Of a DNA stretch of 5,966 bases, positions 1 to 5,555 are shown piece after piece (positions within the stretch are counted from its first letter, which is position 1; each line of letters starts with the position of its first letter). The stretch comes from Thiobacillus sp. UBA2186 (GTDB taxonomy: Bacteria > Pseudomonadota > Gammaproteobacteria > Burkholderiales > Thiobacillaceae): positions 3,407-9,372 of the forward strand of contig DCVO01000186.1 of the NCBI GenBank assembly GCA_002327405.1, read 5' to 3'. A program made the translations under genes and the position numbers. The notes beneath the pieces were generated by a model. It made no database searches. It saw nothing but the letters and a program-made list of their open reading frames with translations, and was not told the DNA's origin.

Positions 1-432
1 CTGCTTCATGCCGCCGGAGATTTCGCCGGGGCGCTTGTCGGCGGCGTGCTCCATGTGCACCAGCCTGAGGTTGTGCATCACCCAATCGCGGCGTTCGGCC
101 TTGGACTTGCCGGGCATGACCTTGTCCACCGCCAGCGCGACGTTGTCGTAAACGCTGAGCCAGGGCAGCAGCGAGTGGTTCTGGAAAACCACCGCGCGAT
201 CCGGGCCGGGACCCTTCACCTGCTTGCCCTTGAGCAGGGCGAAGCCTTCGGTGGCGTTGAGCAGGCCGGCGACGATGTTGAGCACCGTGGACTTGCCGCA
301 GCCGGAGTGGCCGATCAGCGAGATGAATTCGCCCTTTTCGACCTTGAGGTCGATCGCGTCCAGGGCGCGGAAGGGGCCGCGCGCGGTCTTGAAGGTGATG
401 CCGATTTTTTGCAGTTCGAGATAACTGGCCAT
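1..432 (-). CDS. nrtD: Nitrate/nitrite ABC transporter ATP-binding subunit (NrtD/NasD type), 3' part missing
   Basis: This is the cytoplasmic ATPase that powers nitrate/nitrite import with the permease and binding protein encoded just upstream. The frame is open from the ATG at 432 to the window edge and gives the first 144 residues of a protein normally about 260 long. Visible motifs are the Walker A loop GHSGCGKST (residues 41-49), the Q-loop in VFQNHSLLPWLSVYDN (from residue 82) and the ABC signature ISGGMKQ at the very edge (138-144). Walker B and the H-loop lie outside. The FQNHSLLPW wording is typical of the nitrate/cyanate/taurine-type importer ATPases, and the neighbours settle nitrate. 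AAAGGAA sits 7 bases before the start. The gene is third in the operon, separated from the permease gene by a repeat-like dyad. Cyanobacterial NrtC carries an extra C-terminal binding-protein-like domain; whether this one does cannot be seen, so the symbol is provisional. Confidence 0.93.
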   Translation of the reverse strand, partial: MASYLELQKIGITFKTARGPFRALDAIDLKVEKGEFISLIGHSGCGKSTVLNIVAGLLNATEGFALLKGKQVKGPGPDRAVVFQNHSLLPWLSVYDNVALAVDKVMPGKSKAERRDWVMHNLRLVHMEHAADKRPGEISGGMKQ

Positions 433-453
433 TGCTGTATTCCTTTAAATTCG

Positions 454-522
454 GTGAGGCGTGAGGAGTGAGGGGGAAAACAGCGGGACCCAACTCCTCA
501 TTCCTTTCTCCTGACGCCTCAC
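454..522. repeat. Discontinuous inverted repeat between permease and ATPase genes
   Basis: On the plus strand, GTGAGGCGT (454-462) is the exact reverse complement of ACGCCTCAC (514-522), and TGAGGAGT (462-469) of ACTCCTCA (493-500). Together they fold into a stem of about 16 bp with a 13-base one-sided internal loop. The left arm is also three tandem copies of GTGAGGN with an exact 7-bp period (454, 461, 468). It starts 7 bases beyond the permease stop codon. No U-tract follows in the minus direction, so it is not an intrinsic terminator. It looks like a REP-type intergenic element that could pause RNA decay or transcription between the two genes; the repeat status elsewhere in the genome is inferred. 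Confidence 0.6.
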
Positions 523-528
523 GGGTTA

Positions 529-1455
529 TCAACGCTTGGTGTAGTCGAGGCGCATCTGCACCAGGCCCATGAGGCCGTCGAGCACGATGCCGACGAGGCC
601 GATGAGCGCGATGGCGACGATGATGGAAGGGACATAGAGGTTGTTCCATTCGTCCCACACCCAGAAGCCGATGCCGATGCCGCCGGTGAGCATTTCAGCC
701 GCCACGATCACCATCCAGGCGACACCCAGCGACAGGCGCATGCCGGTGACGACATAGGGCAGGGTGGCGGGGAACAGGATGCGGCGGGCGAGTTCCAGCT
801 TGCTGAGCTTGAGCACCGAGGCCACGTTGAGATAATCCTGCGGAATGGCTTTCACGCCGGTGGCGGTGTTGAGGATCATCGGCCAGATGCAGGTGATGAA
901 AATCACGAAGATGGCCGAAGGGTTGACGGCCTTGAACACCAACAGGCCGATCGGCAGCCAGGCGAGCGGCGAGACCGGGCGCAGGATCTGGATCAGCGGG
1001 GTGAGCGCGCGCTGCATGTTCACGCTCATGCCCATCATGAAGCCGAGCGGGATGCCGACCAGGGCGGCGAGGCCGAAGCCGCCGGCGACGCGGGCGAGCG
1101 AATACAGCAGCTGCCAGCCGATGCCCTTGTCGTTGGGGCCTTCGTCGTAGAACGGGTTGGACAGCAACTGCACGGCATGCTCCCAGGTCTGCGACGGCGT
1201 GGGCAGTTCGGGTGCGATCTGGGTTTGCAAGAAACTCCACATCGCCAGCACCAGCAGGAAGGTGAATGCCGGCAGCAGCAGCATCGAGGCGATGCGGCGG
1301 TTGCGTTCGCGGTCGGGTTCGCGCTTTGCGGGTTTCGCCGGGATGGCCGCTTCGGCTTCCGGCGTGCTGACGGCAGCAGCTTCCTCAGCCCGCGCGGGTC
1401 TGGTTTCGACCAGTTCTTCTGGCTCCGATTCGAGTCTGATGACTTGTGCATGCAT
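529..1455 (-). CDS. nrtB: Nitrate/nitrite ABC transporter permease (NrtB/NasE type)
   Basis: This is the inner-membrane channel subunit of the nitrate importer, presumably a homodimer coupled to the ATPase encoded next. The protein is 308 residues. Residues 1-50 are a polar Ala/Glu/Pro-rich cytoplasmic tail. Hydrophobic segments follow at about 57-78, 122-144, 165-195, 240-256 and 277-300. The EAA-type loop that docks on the ATPase is seen at about 211-238, with the family's conserved gly/pro-rich end (FPATLPYVVTG). LPTPSQTW near residue 84 and LRPVSPLAWLPIG at 158-170 are typical of the NrtB/SsuC-like permeases. The start at 1455 is supported by AAGGAA (1467-1462) with a 6-base gap. It lies 61 bases after the nrtA stop, beyond a strong hairpin. 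Nitrate rather than sulfonate or cyanate specificity is inferred from nrtA. Confidence 0.94.
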   Translation of the reverse strand: MHAQVIRLESEPEELVETRPARAEEAAAVSTPEAEAAIPAKPAKREPDRERNRRIASMLLLPAFTFLLVLAMWSFLQTQIAPELPTPSQTWEHAVQLLSNPFYDEGPNDKGIGWQLLYSLARVAGGFGLAALVGIPLGFMMGMSVNMQRALTPLIQILRPVSPLAWLPIGLLVFKAVNPSAIFVIFITCIWPMILNTATGVKAIPQDYLNVASVLKLSKLELARRILFPATLPYVVTGMRLSLGVAWMVIVAAEMLTGGIGIGFWVWDEWNNLYVPSIIVAIALIGLVGIVLDGLMGLVQMRLDYTKR

Positions 1456-1484
1456 GATGTGTTCCTTTTCAATGACCTCCGGTT

Positions 1485-1510
1485 TCCCTGCCCCCGGACG
1501 AGGGCAGGGA
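1485..1510 (-). promoter_or_regulatory. Intercistronic hairpin between nrtA and nrtB
   Basis: The arms 1485-1493 (TCCCTGCCC) and 1502-1510 (GGGCAGGGA) are perfectly complementary: a 9-bp stem around an 8-base loop, starting 7 bases after the nrtA stop codon. In the minus direction it is followed by AAACCGGAGG, not a T-tract, so it should not terminate transcription well. By analogy with other ABC operons it more likely protects the 3' end of the nrtA message and raises binding protein over permease; that role is inferred. Confidence 0.6.
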
Positions 1511-1516
1511 GGCGGG

Positions 1517-2938
1517 TCAGGCGTTGAGCTTGGCCAGTTTCGCCATGTCCACGGTGGCGTTGGAAACCTTGAAGCTCTTCAGGTAATCCACCAGCTTCTT
1601 CGGGTCGTATTTCATGCCGTCGAAGAAGGTGTCAGGCCCCATGGGAATCGGCGCGGTGGCCTGCTTCAGCGTCCACGGCCCCTTGTTGGCGCCTTCGGTC
1701 TTCCAGTCGGCGGTGGGGTAGGCGATGCCCAGTTCCCTGGCCGCTTCGCGGTAGAGGTCGGGGCGGTAGATCTTCGCCGCGGTCTTCCTGATGTCGAGCG
1801 GCGTGTCGAGCTGGCCCCAGCGATACATCTGGGTGATGTACCAGGCCGCGTGCGACAGCCACGGGAAGGTGGCGGCGTAGCGGTAGAACACGTTGAAGTC
1901 GGCCATGGGCTGCGGCGTTTCCTTGTTGCTGTAGCGCCAGGTGCCGGTCATGGAGTTGTCGACCACGGCCTCCGGCGCGTTGACGTAGGACTTCGCGGAA
2001 ATGATCTTCACCACTTCCTTGCGGTTCTCGGGCTTGTCGGCCCAGGCGCCGGCCTCGATCAGCGCCTTGATCACGGCCTTGTGGGTGTTGGGGTATTTCT
2101 CCGCCCATTCCAGGTTCACGCCGAACACCTTCTCCGGATTGTTTTTCCAGATTTCGTAGTCGGTGACGAGCGCATGGCCGATGCCCATCTCCACCGCGCG
2201 CTGGTTCCACGGCTCGCCCACGCAGTAGCCGACGATGTTCTTCGACTGCAGGTTGGCCACCATTTGCGGCGGCGGGATGACGATGAGGCGCACGTCCTTG
2301 TCGGGGTTGATGCCGGCCGATGCCATCCAGTAGCGCAGCTCGTAGTTGTGGGTGGAAACCGGGAACACCATGGCGAAGGTCATGGGCGGCTTGCCGGCCT
2401 TCTTGTCGGCGTCGATGACCTTCTTCAGCGCGATGGCCGTGGTCGGGCGCGCTTTCATCGCTGTCGGGTCGGCCTCGACCATGCGCTCGTAGAGCTCGTT
2501 GGAAACCGTGATGCCGTTGCCGTTCAGGTCCATCGAGAAGGCGGTGATGGTGTCCTTGGGCGTGGCGCCCACGCCCAGGGTGGCGGCGATCGGCATGCCG
2601 GCCAGCATGTGCGCGCCGTCGAGCGCGCCGATGGAAACCTTGTCGCGGATATTGGCCCAGGAAGCTTCCTTGGAGACCATGGTATTCAGGCCGTATTTCT
2701 TGAAGAAGCCTTTTTCATGCGCGACCACGATGGGCGCGCAGTCGGTGAGCGGGATGATGCCGAAGCTGAGGTCGGTCTTTTCCAGGCCTTCCGATCCGGC
2801 CGCCCAGGCTGAACTGCGTACGCCCGCCGGCACCATGTTCATGAGCGCGGCCGCCGCAGAAACGCCGGCGGCCTTTTTAATGAAGTCCCGACGCTCGCTG
2901 CTCGGTAAGACGATTTTCTGTTCTTCATGGTCTGACAT
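1517..2938 (-). CDS. nrtA: Nitrate/nitrite ABC transporter substrate-binding protein (NrtA/NasF type), Tat-exported
   Basis: This is the periplasmic nitrate/nitrite-binding component of the importer: 473 residues from the ATG at 2938. Residues 15-21 read ERRDFIK, a twin-arginine export motif, followed by an Ala-rich hydrophobic stretch and a probable cleavage site near SSAWA-AG (about 47). The mature part has the NrtA hallmarks: GIIPLTDCAPIVVAHEKGFF (60-79), ASWANIRDKV (92-101), GALDGAHMLAGMP, FPVSTHNYELRYWMASAG (192-209) and VGYCVGEPWNQRA (236-248). In NrtA the histidine and the GEPW region line the anion pocket. The frame stays open to an upstream ATG at 3007, but that start would place 23 residues across an intrinsic terminator and the leader hairpins. 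GGAG at 2952-2949 and the Tat motif position support 2938. The signal peptide argues against the cytoplasmic sensor NasS, a relative lacking one. It is first in the operon, behind a sigma-54 promoter and an attenuating leader. Confidence 0.95.
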   Translation of the reverse strand: MSDHEEQKIVLPSSERRDFIKKAAGVSAAAALMNMVPAGVRSSAWAAGSEGLEKTDLSFGIIPLTDCAPIVVAHEKGFFKKYGLNTMVSKEASWANIRDKVSIGALDGAHMLAGMPIAATLGVGATPKDTITAFSMDLNGNGITVSNELYERMVEADPTAMKARPTTAIALKKVIDADKKAGKPPMTFAMVFPVSTHNYELRYWMASAGINPDKDVRLIVIPPPQMVANLQSKNIVGYCVGEPWNQRAVEMGIGHALVTDYEIWKNNPEKVFGVNLEWAEKYPNTHKAVIKALIEAGAWADKPENRKEVVKIISAKSYVNAPEAVVDNSMTGTWRYSNKETPQPMADFNVFYRYAATFPWLSHAAWYITQMYRWGQLDTPLDIRKTAAKIYRPDLYREAARELGIAYPTADWKTEGANKGPWTLKQATAPIPMGPDTFFDGMKYDPKKLVDYLKSFKVSNATVDMAKLAKLNA

Positions 2939-2952
2939 TTCTATAAAGCTCC

Positions 2953-2990
2953 AAAAAAAATGGCGTCCGACCCTGCAGAGTCGAGACGCC
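2953..2990 (-). terminator. Intrinsic terminator in the nrtA leader (attenuator)
   Basis: In the minus direction, GGCGTC (2990-2985) pairs with GACGCC (2967-2962) and CGACTC (2983-2978) with GGGTCG (2973-2968). This gives 12 bp including one G-U pair, with a single bulged U (2984) and a TGCA loop. One A and then eight T residues (2960-2953) follow directly. This is a textbook Rho-independent terminator, yet it lies upstream of nrtA, 15 bases before its start codon, and its U-tract abuts the Shine-Dalgarno GGAG. A terminator here only makes sense if it is conditional, and its 5' arm overlaps the second leader hairpin. Confidence 0.9.
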
Positions 2991-3046
2991 GTTGTCCATA
3001 CAAACAAAAAGGAGGAATTAATGCCGAGAGCTGCGCCTTTGCAGCC
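2984..3046 (-). promoter_or_regulatory. Two-hexaloop antiterminator leader RNA of the ANTAR (NasR/NasT) type
   Basis: Hairpin P1 (3046-3029) has stem GCTGC/GCAGC plus a G-U pair, with the six-base loop AAAGGC. Hairpin P2 (2997-2984) has stem GAC/GTC plus a G-U pair, with the six-base loop AACGGC. Both loops have A at position 1 and G at position 4, the conserved features of RNAs recognised by ANTAR-domain antiterminators. Bases 2990-2985, part of the P2 loop and its 3' strand, are also the 5' arm of the terminator, so P2 and the terminator cannot coexist. Expected logic: with nitrate, the ANTAR protein stabilises P1-P2 and transcription reads into nrtA. The linker is 31 bases, and the P2 stem is short. 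No ANTAR gene is in the window. Confidence 0.8.
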
Positions 3047-3060
3047 TTCGGTCTTGCTTC

Positions 3061-3077
3061 AGCAATGCCCGTGCCAG
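3061..3077 (-). promoter_or_regulatory. Sigma-54 (-24/-12) promoter of the nrtA operon
   Basis: The minus strand reads CTGGCACGGGCATTGCT from 3077 to 3061. This matches the RpoN consensus YTGGCACG-N4-TTGCW at every defined position, with the GG (3075-3074) and GC (3063-3062) separated by exactly 10 bases. It predicts transcription starting near 3050, only about four bases before hairpin P1. Such promoters need an enhancer-binding activator; an NtrC-type dyad lies upstream. A weak IHF-like match (3106-3094, two mismatches) lies between the two. Confidence 0.88.
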
Positions 3078-3145
3078 CTTCTTGGCGATCCTGGAAACAG
3101 TGGATTACAGCGGGGTTGCCGCCTTCTTTCTGCCGCGAGTTTCGC

Positions 3146-3159
3146 GCTGACCTGTCAGC
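3146..3159. repeat. 14-bp palindrome upstream of the nrtA promoter
   Basis: GCTGAC-CT-GTCAGC is a perfect 6-bp dyad with a 2-bp centre, ending on the last base of the DUF6064 stop codon and lying about 100 bp upstream of the predicted nrtA start. There is no T-tract in either direction that would make it a terminator. It could be an operator or a short 3' hairpin of the upstream transcript. A lone NtrC half-site GGTGCA (3164-3169) lies next to it, one 31-bp step (about three helical turns) closer to the promoter than the strong site. Confidence 0.35.
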
Positions 3160-3845
3160 TAACGGTGCAGATCGATGCAGCTTTGCACTGTCGTGGTGCT
3201 TGCTGTGGCAATCACGATTGCCAGCAGCGCGATGAGCGGCATGACGAAGAAATCCGGTGCTTTCATCGCCCACAAGGTCGCCCCGCTGATGAGGCACCAG
3301 AGCAGGGAAATCGGCGCCAGCAGCCAGAAGGCCCGTGCCCGCACAAACAGCAAGGCGCCGAGCGTGGCCAGCGCGGTCGGATCGGGCGCCATACCGAAGA
3401 CTTCCGCCTGCGCCAGGCTTCTTCCCTGCGCGAGTCCGATCAGGGGGTGGAGCAGCAGCGCGTACAGAAAAAGGCCCATGCCGGCGCGGCGATGCAGCTT
3501 GGGCACGAACTCAGGCTGCGGCCCTGGTGCAATGAGCCAGAGCAGCAGCAGGGCTTCGATCGCGAAGGCCAGCGCGAAATAGCCGCCGGCAGGGTTGATG
3601 GCGGCGTAGCGTTGCCAGTGGAAAGCCCAGGCGACCCAGACCCAGCAAAACACCAGGGCCATGAGGGCAGGCCGCCTTGTCCGGACGCCGCCTCGTTGGA
3701 GCAAGAACAGCAGCGCCACACCCAGCCCCAGGGTGAGGAGCGGCAGCGGCCACCACTCGGTGTTGTGGAGTTCGAACTGGCGGTAATAGGTTTGCGGCGA
3801 GAACAGCAGCAGGTCGCGCAGGCTGTAGCTCCACCACTCGCTCAT
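3159..3845 (-). CDS. DUF6064-type multi-pass inner-membrane protein
   Basis: The function is unknown. The 228-residue protein opens with MSEWWSYSLRDLLLFSPQTYYRQFELHN, the wording I associate with the DUF6064 family; this assignment is from memory of the family. Hydrophobic segments lie at about 33-50, 58-77, 88-107, 123-140, 157-168, 172-194 and 199-215, so six or seven membrane spans. Tryptophans cluster in the first two. No catalytic motif is visible. Its ATG overlaps the stop of the aldo/keto reductase gene by one base (TAATG), so translation is probably coupled, with AAAGG in the reductase tail as ribosome site. A functional link to a periplasmic reductase is plausible but unproven. Its last codons carry the NtrC-type dyad that seems to serve the next operon. 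Confidence 0.85.
   Translation of the reverse strand: MSEWWSYSLRDLLLFSPQTYYRQFELHNTEWWPLPLLTLGLGVALLFLLQRGGVRTRRPALMALVFCWVWVAWAFHWQRYAAINPAGGYFALAFAIEALLLLWLIAPGPQPEFVPKLHRRAGMGLFLYALLLHPLIGLAQGRSLAQAEVFGMAPDPTALATLGALLFVRARAFWLLAPISLLWCLISGATLWAMKAPDFFVMPLIALLAIVIATASTTTVQSCIDLHR
3184..3200. promoter_or_regulatory. Predicted NtrC enhancer site
   Basis: TGCACT-GTCGT-GGTGCT fits the NtrC dyad TGCACY-N5-GGTGCA at 11 of 12 defined positions. Its centre is about 142 bp upstream of the predicted nrtA start, a normal enhancer distance for a sigma-54 promoter. It lies inside the 3' coding end of the DUF6064 gene. Only one site is strong; a half-site about 31 bp closer could be a weak second site. 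Confidence 0.68.
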
Positions 3846-4768
3846 TACAGCCTTTCAACATAGGCAATCATGCGCGCGCGCATGGCCTGGTCCGGCAGTC
3901 TTCCCGCGGCTGAATTCATGTTCTCGATCACATGGTCGACGCGGGTGGTGGCCGGAATCGCGCAGGTGACGGCAGGGTGCGAGATGATGAACTTGAGCGC
4001 GAACTGCGCCCAGCTCGTGCAGTCGATTTCCGCCGCCCACGCCGGCAGCCGGTGGCGCGCGAGACGATCGAGCAGTTCGCCCTGCCGGAAGGGGCGGTTG
4101 ACGATGACGGCGATGCCGCGCTCGCGCGCGAGCGGAAACAGGCGGCGTTCGGCCTCGCGGTCATGGAGGTTGTAGGTGATCTGGACGAAGTCGAGCGGCT
4201 GGCTGGCCATGATCTTTTCCAGCTCGCCGTGGCGGCGTCCGTGCGAGGTGGTGATACCGACATGGCGCAGGCGGCCGGCCGCCTTCATGTCGAACAGTGC
4301 GGGCAGGTGTTCCTCCCAGGCCAGCAGGTTGTGCACCTGCAGAAGGTCGAAGCGCGGCACGCCCCACAGTCGGCGCGATTGCTCGATCTGGGTTGGTCCT
4401 TCATCACCGTCTGAAATCCACACCTTGTCGGCGGAAAAGAGGTAGGCAGGACGGCCGAGTTTTTTCAGGCCATGGCCGATGACTTCCTGGGAAGAACCGT
4501 ACATGGGCGAGCTGTCGATGAGCCGCCCGCCGTGCAGGAAGAAATTGCGCATGACTTCGGCGGAAGCGTCGCGTGCGGCGCTGTCGTTGCCGACGTTGAA
4601 GGTGATCCAGCTGCCGAGCCCGACGAGGGGAATGGCCTCGCCGCTGGAGGGGATGGCACGGGTGGCGGGCCGAGCCGGTTGCGCCAGACCGGTCGACGGC
4701 AGGACAAAAGGCGCGGCAGCCAGTGTGCCCAGCAGCCTGCGGCGGATCGGGTTCGGTTTTCTTGTCAT
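3845..4768 (-). CDS. Tat-exported aldo/keto reductase
   Basis: A predicted NAD(P)H-dependent aldo/keto reductase of 307 residues; the substrate is unknown. Residues 8-12 (IRRRL) followed by LGTLAAAPFVLPSTGLAQPA form a twin-arginine signal peptide, so the folded enzyme with its nucleotide bound is probably sent to the periplasm. Family landmarks are in order: VGLGSW (49-54), the catalytic Asp85 and Tyr90 in LIDSSPMYGSS, Lys115 in FSADKVW, His146 in LLQVHN, HVGITTSHGRR (169-179) and the nucleotide-binding AIPATTRVDHVIENM (270-284). All four catalytic residues are present. The start is supported by AAGGAAG (4780-4774) 5 bases upstream. It lies 30 bp after the phosphoribosyltransferase gene and overlaps the membrane-protein gene, so the three are probably one operon. 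Confidence 0.93.
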   Translation of the reverse strand: MTRKPNPIRRRLLGTLAAAPFVLPSTGLAQPARPATRAIPSSGEAIPLVGLGSWITFNVGNDSAARDASAEVMRNFFLHGGRLIDSSPMYGSSQEVIGHGLKKLGRPAYLFSADKVWISDGDEGPTQIEQSRRLWGVPRFDLLQVHNLLAWEEHLPALFDMKAAGRLRHVGITTSHGRRHGELEKIMASQPLDFVQITYNLHDREAERRLFPLARERGIAVIVNRPFRQGELLDRLARHRLPAWAAEIDCTSWAQFALKFIISHPAVTCAIPATTRVDHVIENMNSAAGRLPDQAMRARMIAYVERL

Positions 4769-4798
4769 GCCGGCTTCCTTCGGAAACGGACTTGAAGC

Positions 4799-5371
4799 TC
4801 AGACCTCGCCGGCGCGCTCAGGCTGCAGGAGATCGATCCTGAATTCGTCCTCGTAGGGCGGCACGTTGCATTCGATGATGTCGGTCGGCGCCACGTCCAG
4901 GCGCACGCCGACGATGTCGGTGCGCACCGGCAGCTTGGCCGCGCCGCGGTCCACCAGCACCACGGTGCGCATTTCCGCCGGCTGCTTCCTGGCCAGGTAT
5001 TCCACCGCACGCAGCAGGGAATGGCCGCGGTACATGACGTCGTCCACCACCAGCACGGTGTAGCCCTCCAGATCGAGCGCGGCATGCGCGGCGTTTTCGG
5101 TCAGTTGGGTTTCCGGGTAGAGCAGGGTGAGGTCGTCTGCATAGCGCTTGATCTGCAAATCCAGGCGCAGGCAGTCGCGCAGCCCGTGAACGCTGGCCAG
5201 GCGCTCGCGCAGCCTGTCCGCCAGCGGCGCGCCGCGCCGTAGCACGCCGACGATGGCGATTTGCGTACGCCCGACCAGAAAGCCCGCGGCCTGGTGCGCC
5301 ATGCCGGTGACGATGGCGTCGAGCTGCCCGGTGGAATACAGACAGGTGCGGTTGCCGGGCGGTTTGTCCAT
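4799..5371 (-). CDS. PyrR-like phosphoribosyltransferase
   Basis: A type I phosphoribosyltransferase of 190 residues, most like PyrR (pyrimidine regulator/uracil phosphoribosyltransferase). The PRPP-binding motif VLVVDDVMYRGHS is at 106-118, the GVLRRGAPLADRLRERL segment at 42-58, and the PyrR-like LVDRGAAKLPVRTDIVGVRLD at 139-159. PyrR proteins usually have VDDVLYTGRT; here Thr is replaced by Arg and the end is HS, so activity or preferred base may differ. No pyr gene is adjacent, unlike usual pyrR loci, hence no symbol is given. An in-frame stop at 5389-5387 and the lack of GTG/TTG codons in between fix the start at 5371. No Shine-Dalgarno is visible (CACGCACAC precedes ATG), so initiation may be weak or leaderless. 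Confidence 0.85.
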   Translation of the reverse strand: MDKPPGNRTCLYSTGQLDAIVTGMAHQAAGFLVGRTQIAIVGVLRRGAPLADRLRERLASVHGLRDCLRLDLQIKRYADDLTLLYPETQLTENAAHAALDLEGYTVLVVDDVMYRGHSLLRAVEYLARKQPAEMRTVVLVDRGAAKLPVRTDIVGVRLDVAPTDIIECNVPPYEDEFRIDLLQPERAGEV

Positions 5372-5399
5372 GTGTGCGTGTGCCGTTTAGGAGTGAACG

Positions 5400-5446
5400 A
5401 TAAGCGCAACCCCGATTTTATAAGCGTTTCCCAAGATTTCGCTTAT
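5400..5446. repeat. Three copies of ATAAGCG at 20-bp intervals
   Basis: ATAAGCG occurs at 5400-5406 and 5420-5426, and inverted as CGCTTAT at 5440-5446. Copies start exactly 20 bp apart, close to two helical turns, so they face the same side of the DNA. Copies 2 and 3 form a 7-bp dyad with a 13-bp centre; copies 1 and 3 also share an extra G (GATAAGCG). They lie between the divergent PyrR-like and hemoglobin genes, and the middle copy overlaps the only AT-rich -10-like word on the minus strand (TATAAA, 5422-5417). An operator for an unidentified regulator is the natural reading. Confidence 0.45.
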
Positions 5447-5505
5447 CCGGCCGGCAGCATCCTATGGCGCCGGGCATCCATGCGCTACAAAAAACTTGCA
5501 TGCCG

Positions 5506-5521
5506 CGGCGCACCGGCGCCG
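5506..5521 (+). other. Small GC hairpin upstream of the hemoglobin pseudogene
   Basis: CGGCGC (5506-5511) and GCGCCG (5516-5521) form a 6-bp stem with an ACCG loop, 34 bases before the pseudogene start. There is no T-tract. It may be a 5' untranslated hairpin or chance in GC-rich DNA. No convincing plus-strand promoter was found. Confidence 0.25.
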
Positions 5522-5555
5522 TCCCGCATCGTGTCTCAATCTGAAGAGGAGCAGC

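Noticed and set aside
1157..2812. A 551-codon plus-strand open frame
   Set aside because: It lies antisense to nrtA and nrtB, and its His/Val/Gly/Arg-rich composition is the usual shadow of a GC-rich gene on the other strand.
3054..3065. TTGC-TGAA-GCAA dyad over the -12 element
   Set aside because: Half of it is the invariant TTGC of the sigma-54 promoter, so a 4-bp match downstream is weak evidence for a separate operator.
2941..3297. A 118-codon minus-strand frame across the nrtA leader
   Set aside because: It runs out of frame through the DUF6064 gene, the promoter and the terminator, and shows no family signature.
3008..3863. A plus-strand frame with a near-ideal ribosome site (AAGGAGGAATTAATG) starting at 3021 and running to 3863
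   Set aside because: It is antisense to the DUF6064 gene along most of its length, its protein is a Gln/Arg/Cys-rich low-quality sequence with no recognisable domain, and the GGAGG word is simply the complement of the leader linker between P1 and P2.
5417..5445. A sigma-70 promoter for the PyrR-like gene (TATAAA at 5422-5417)
   Set aside because: The -10-like word is reasonable but no acceptable -35 hexamer is found at 16-18 bp, so it is not listed as a promoter.
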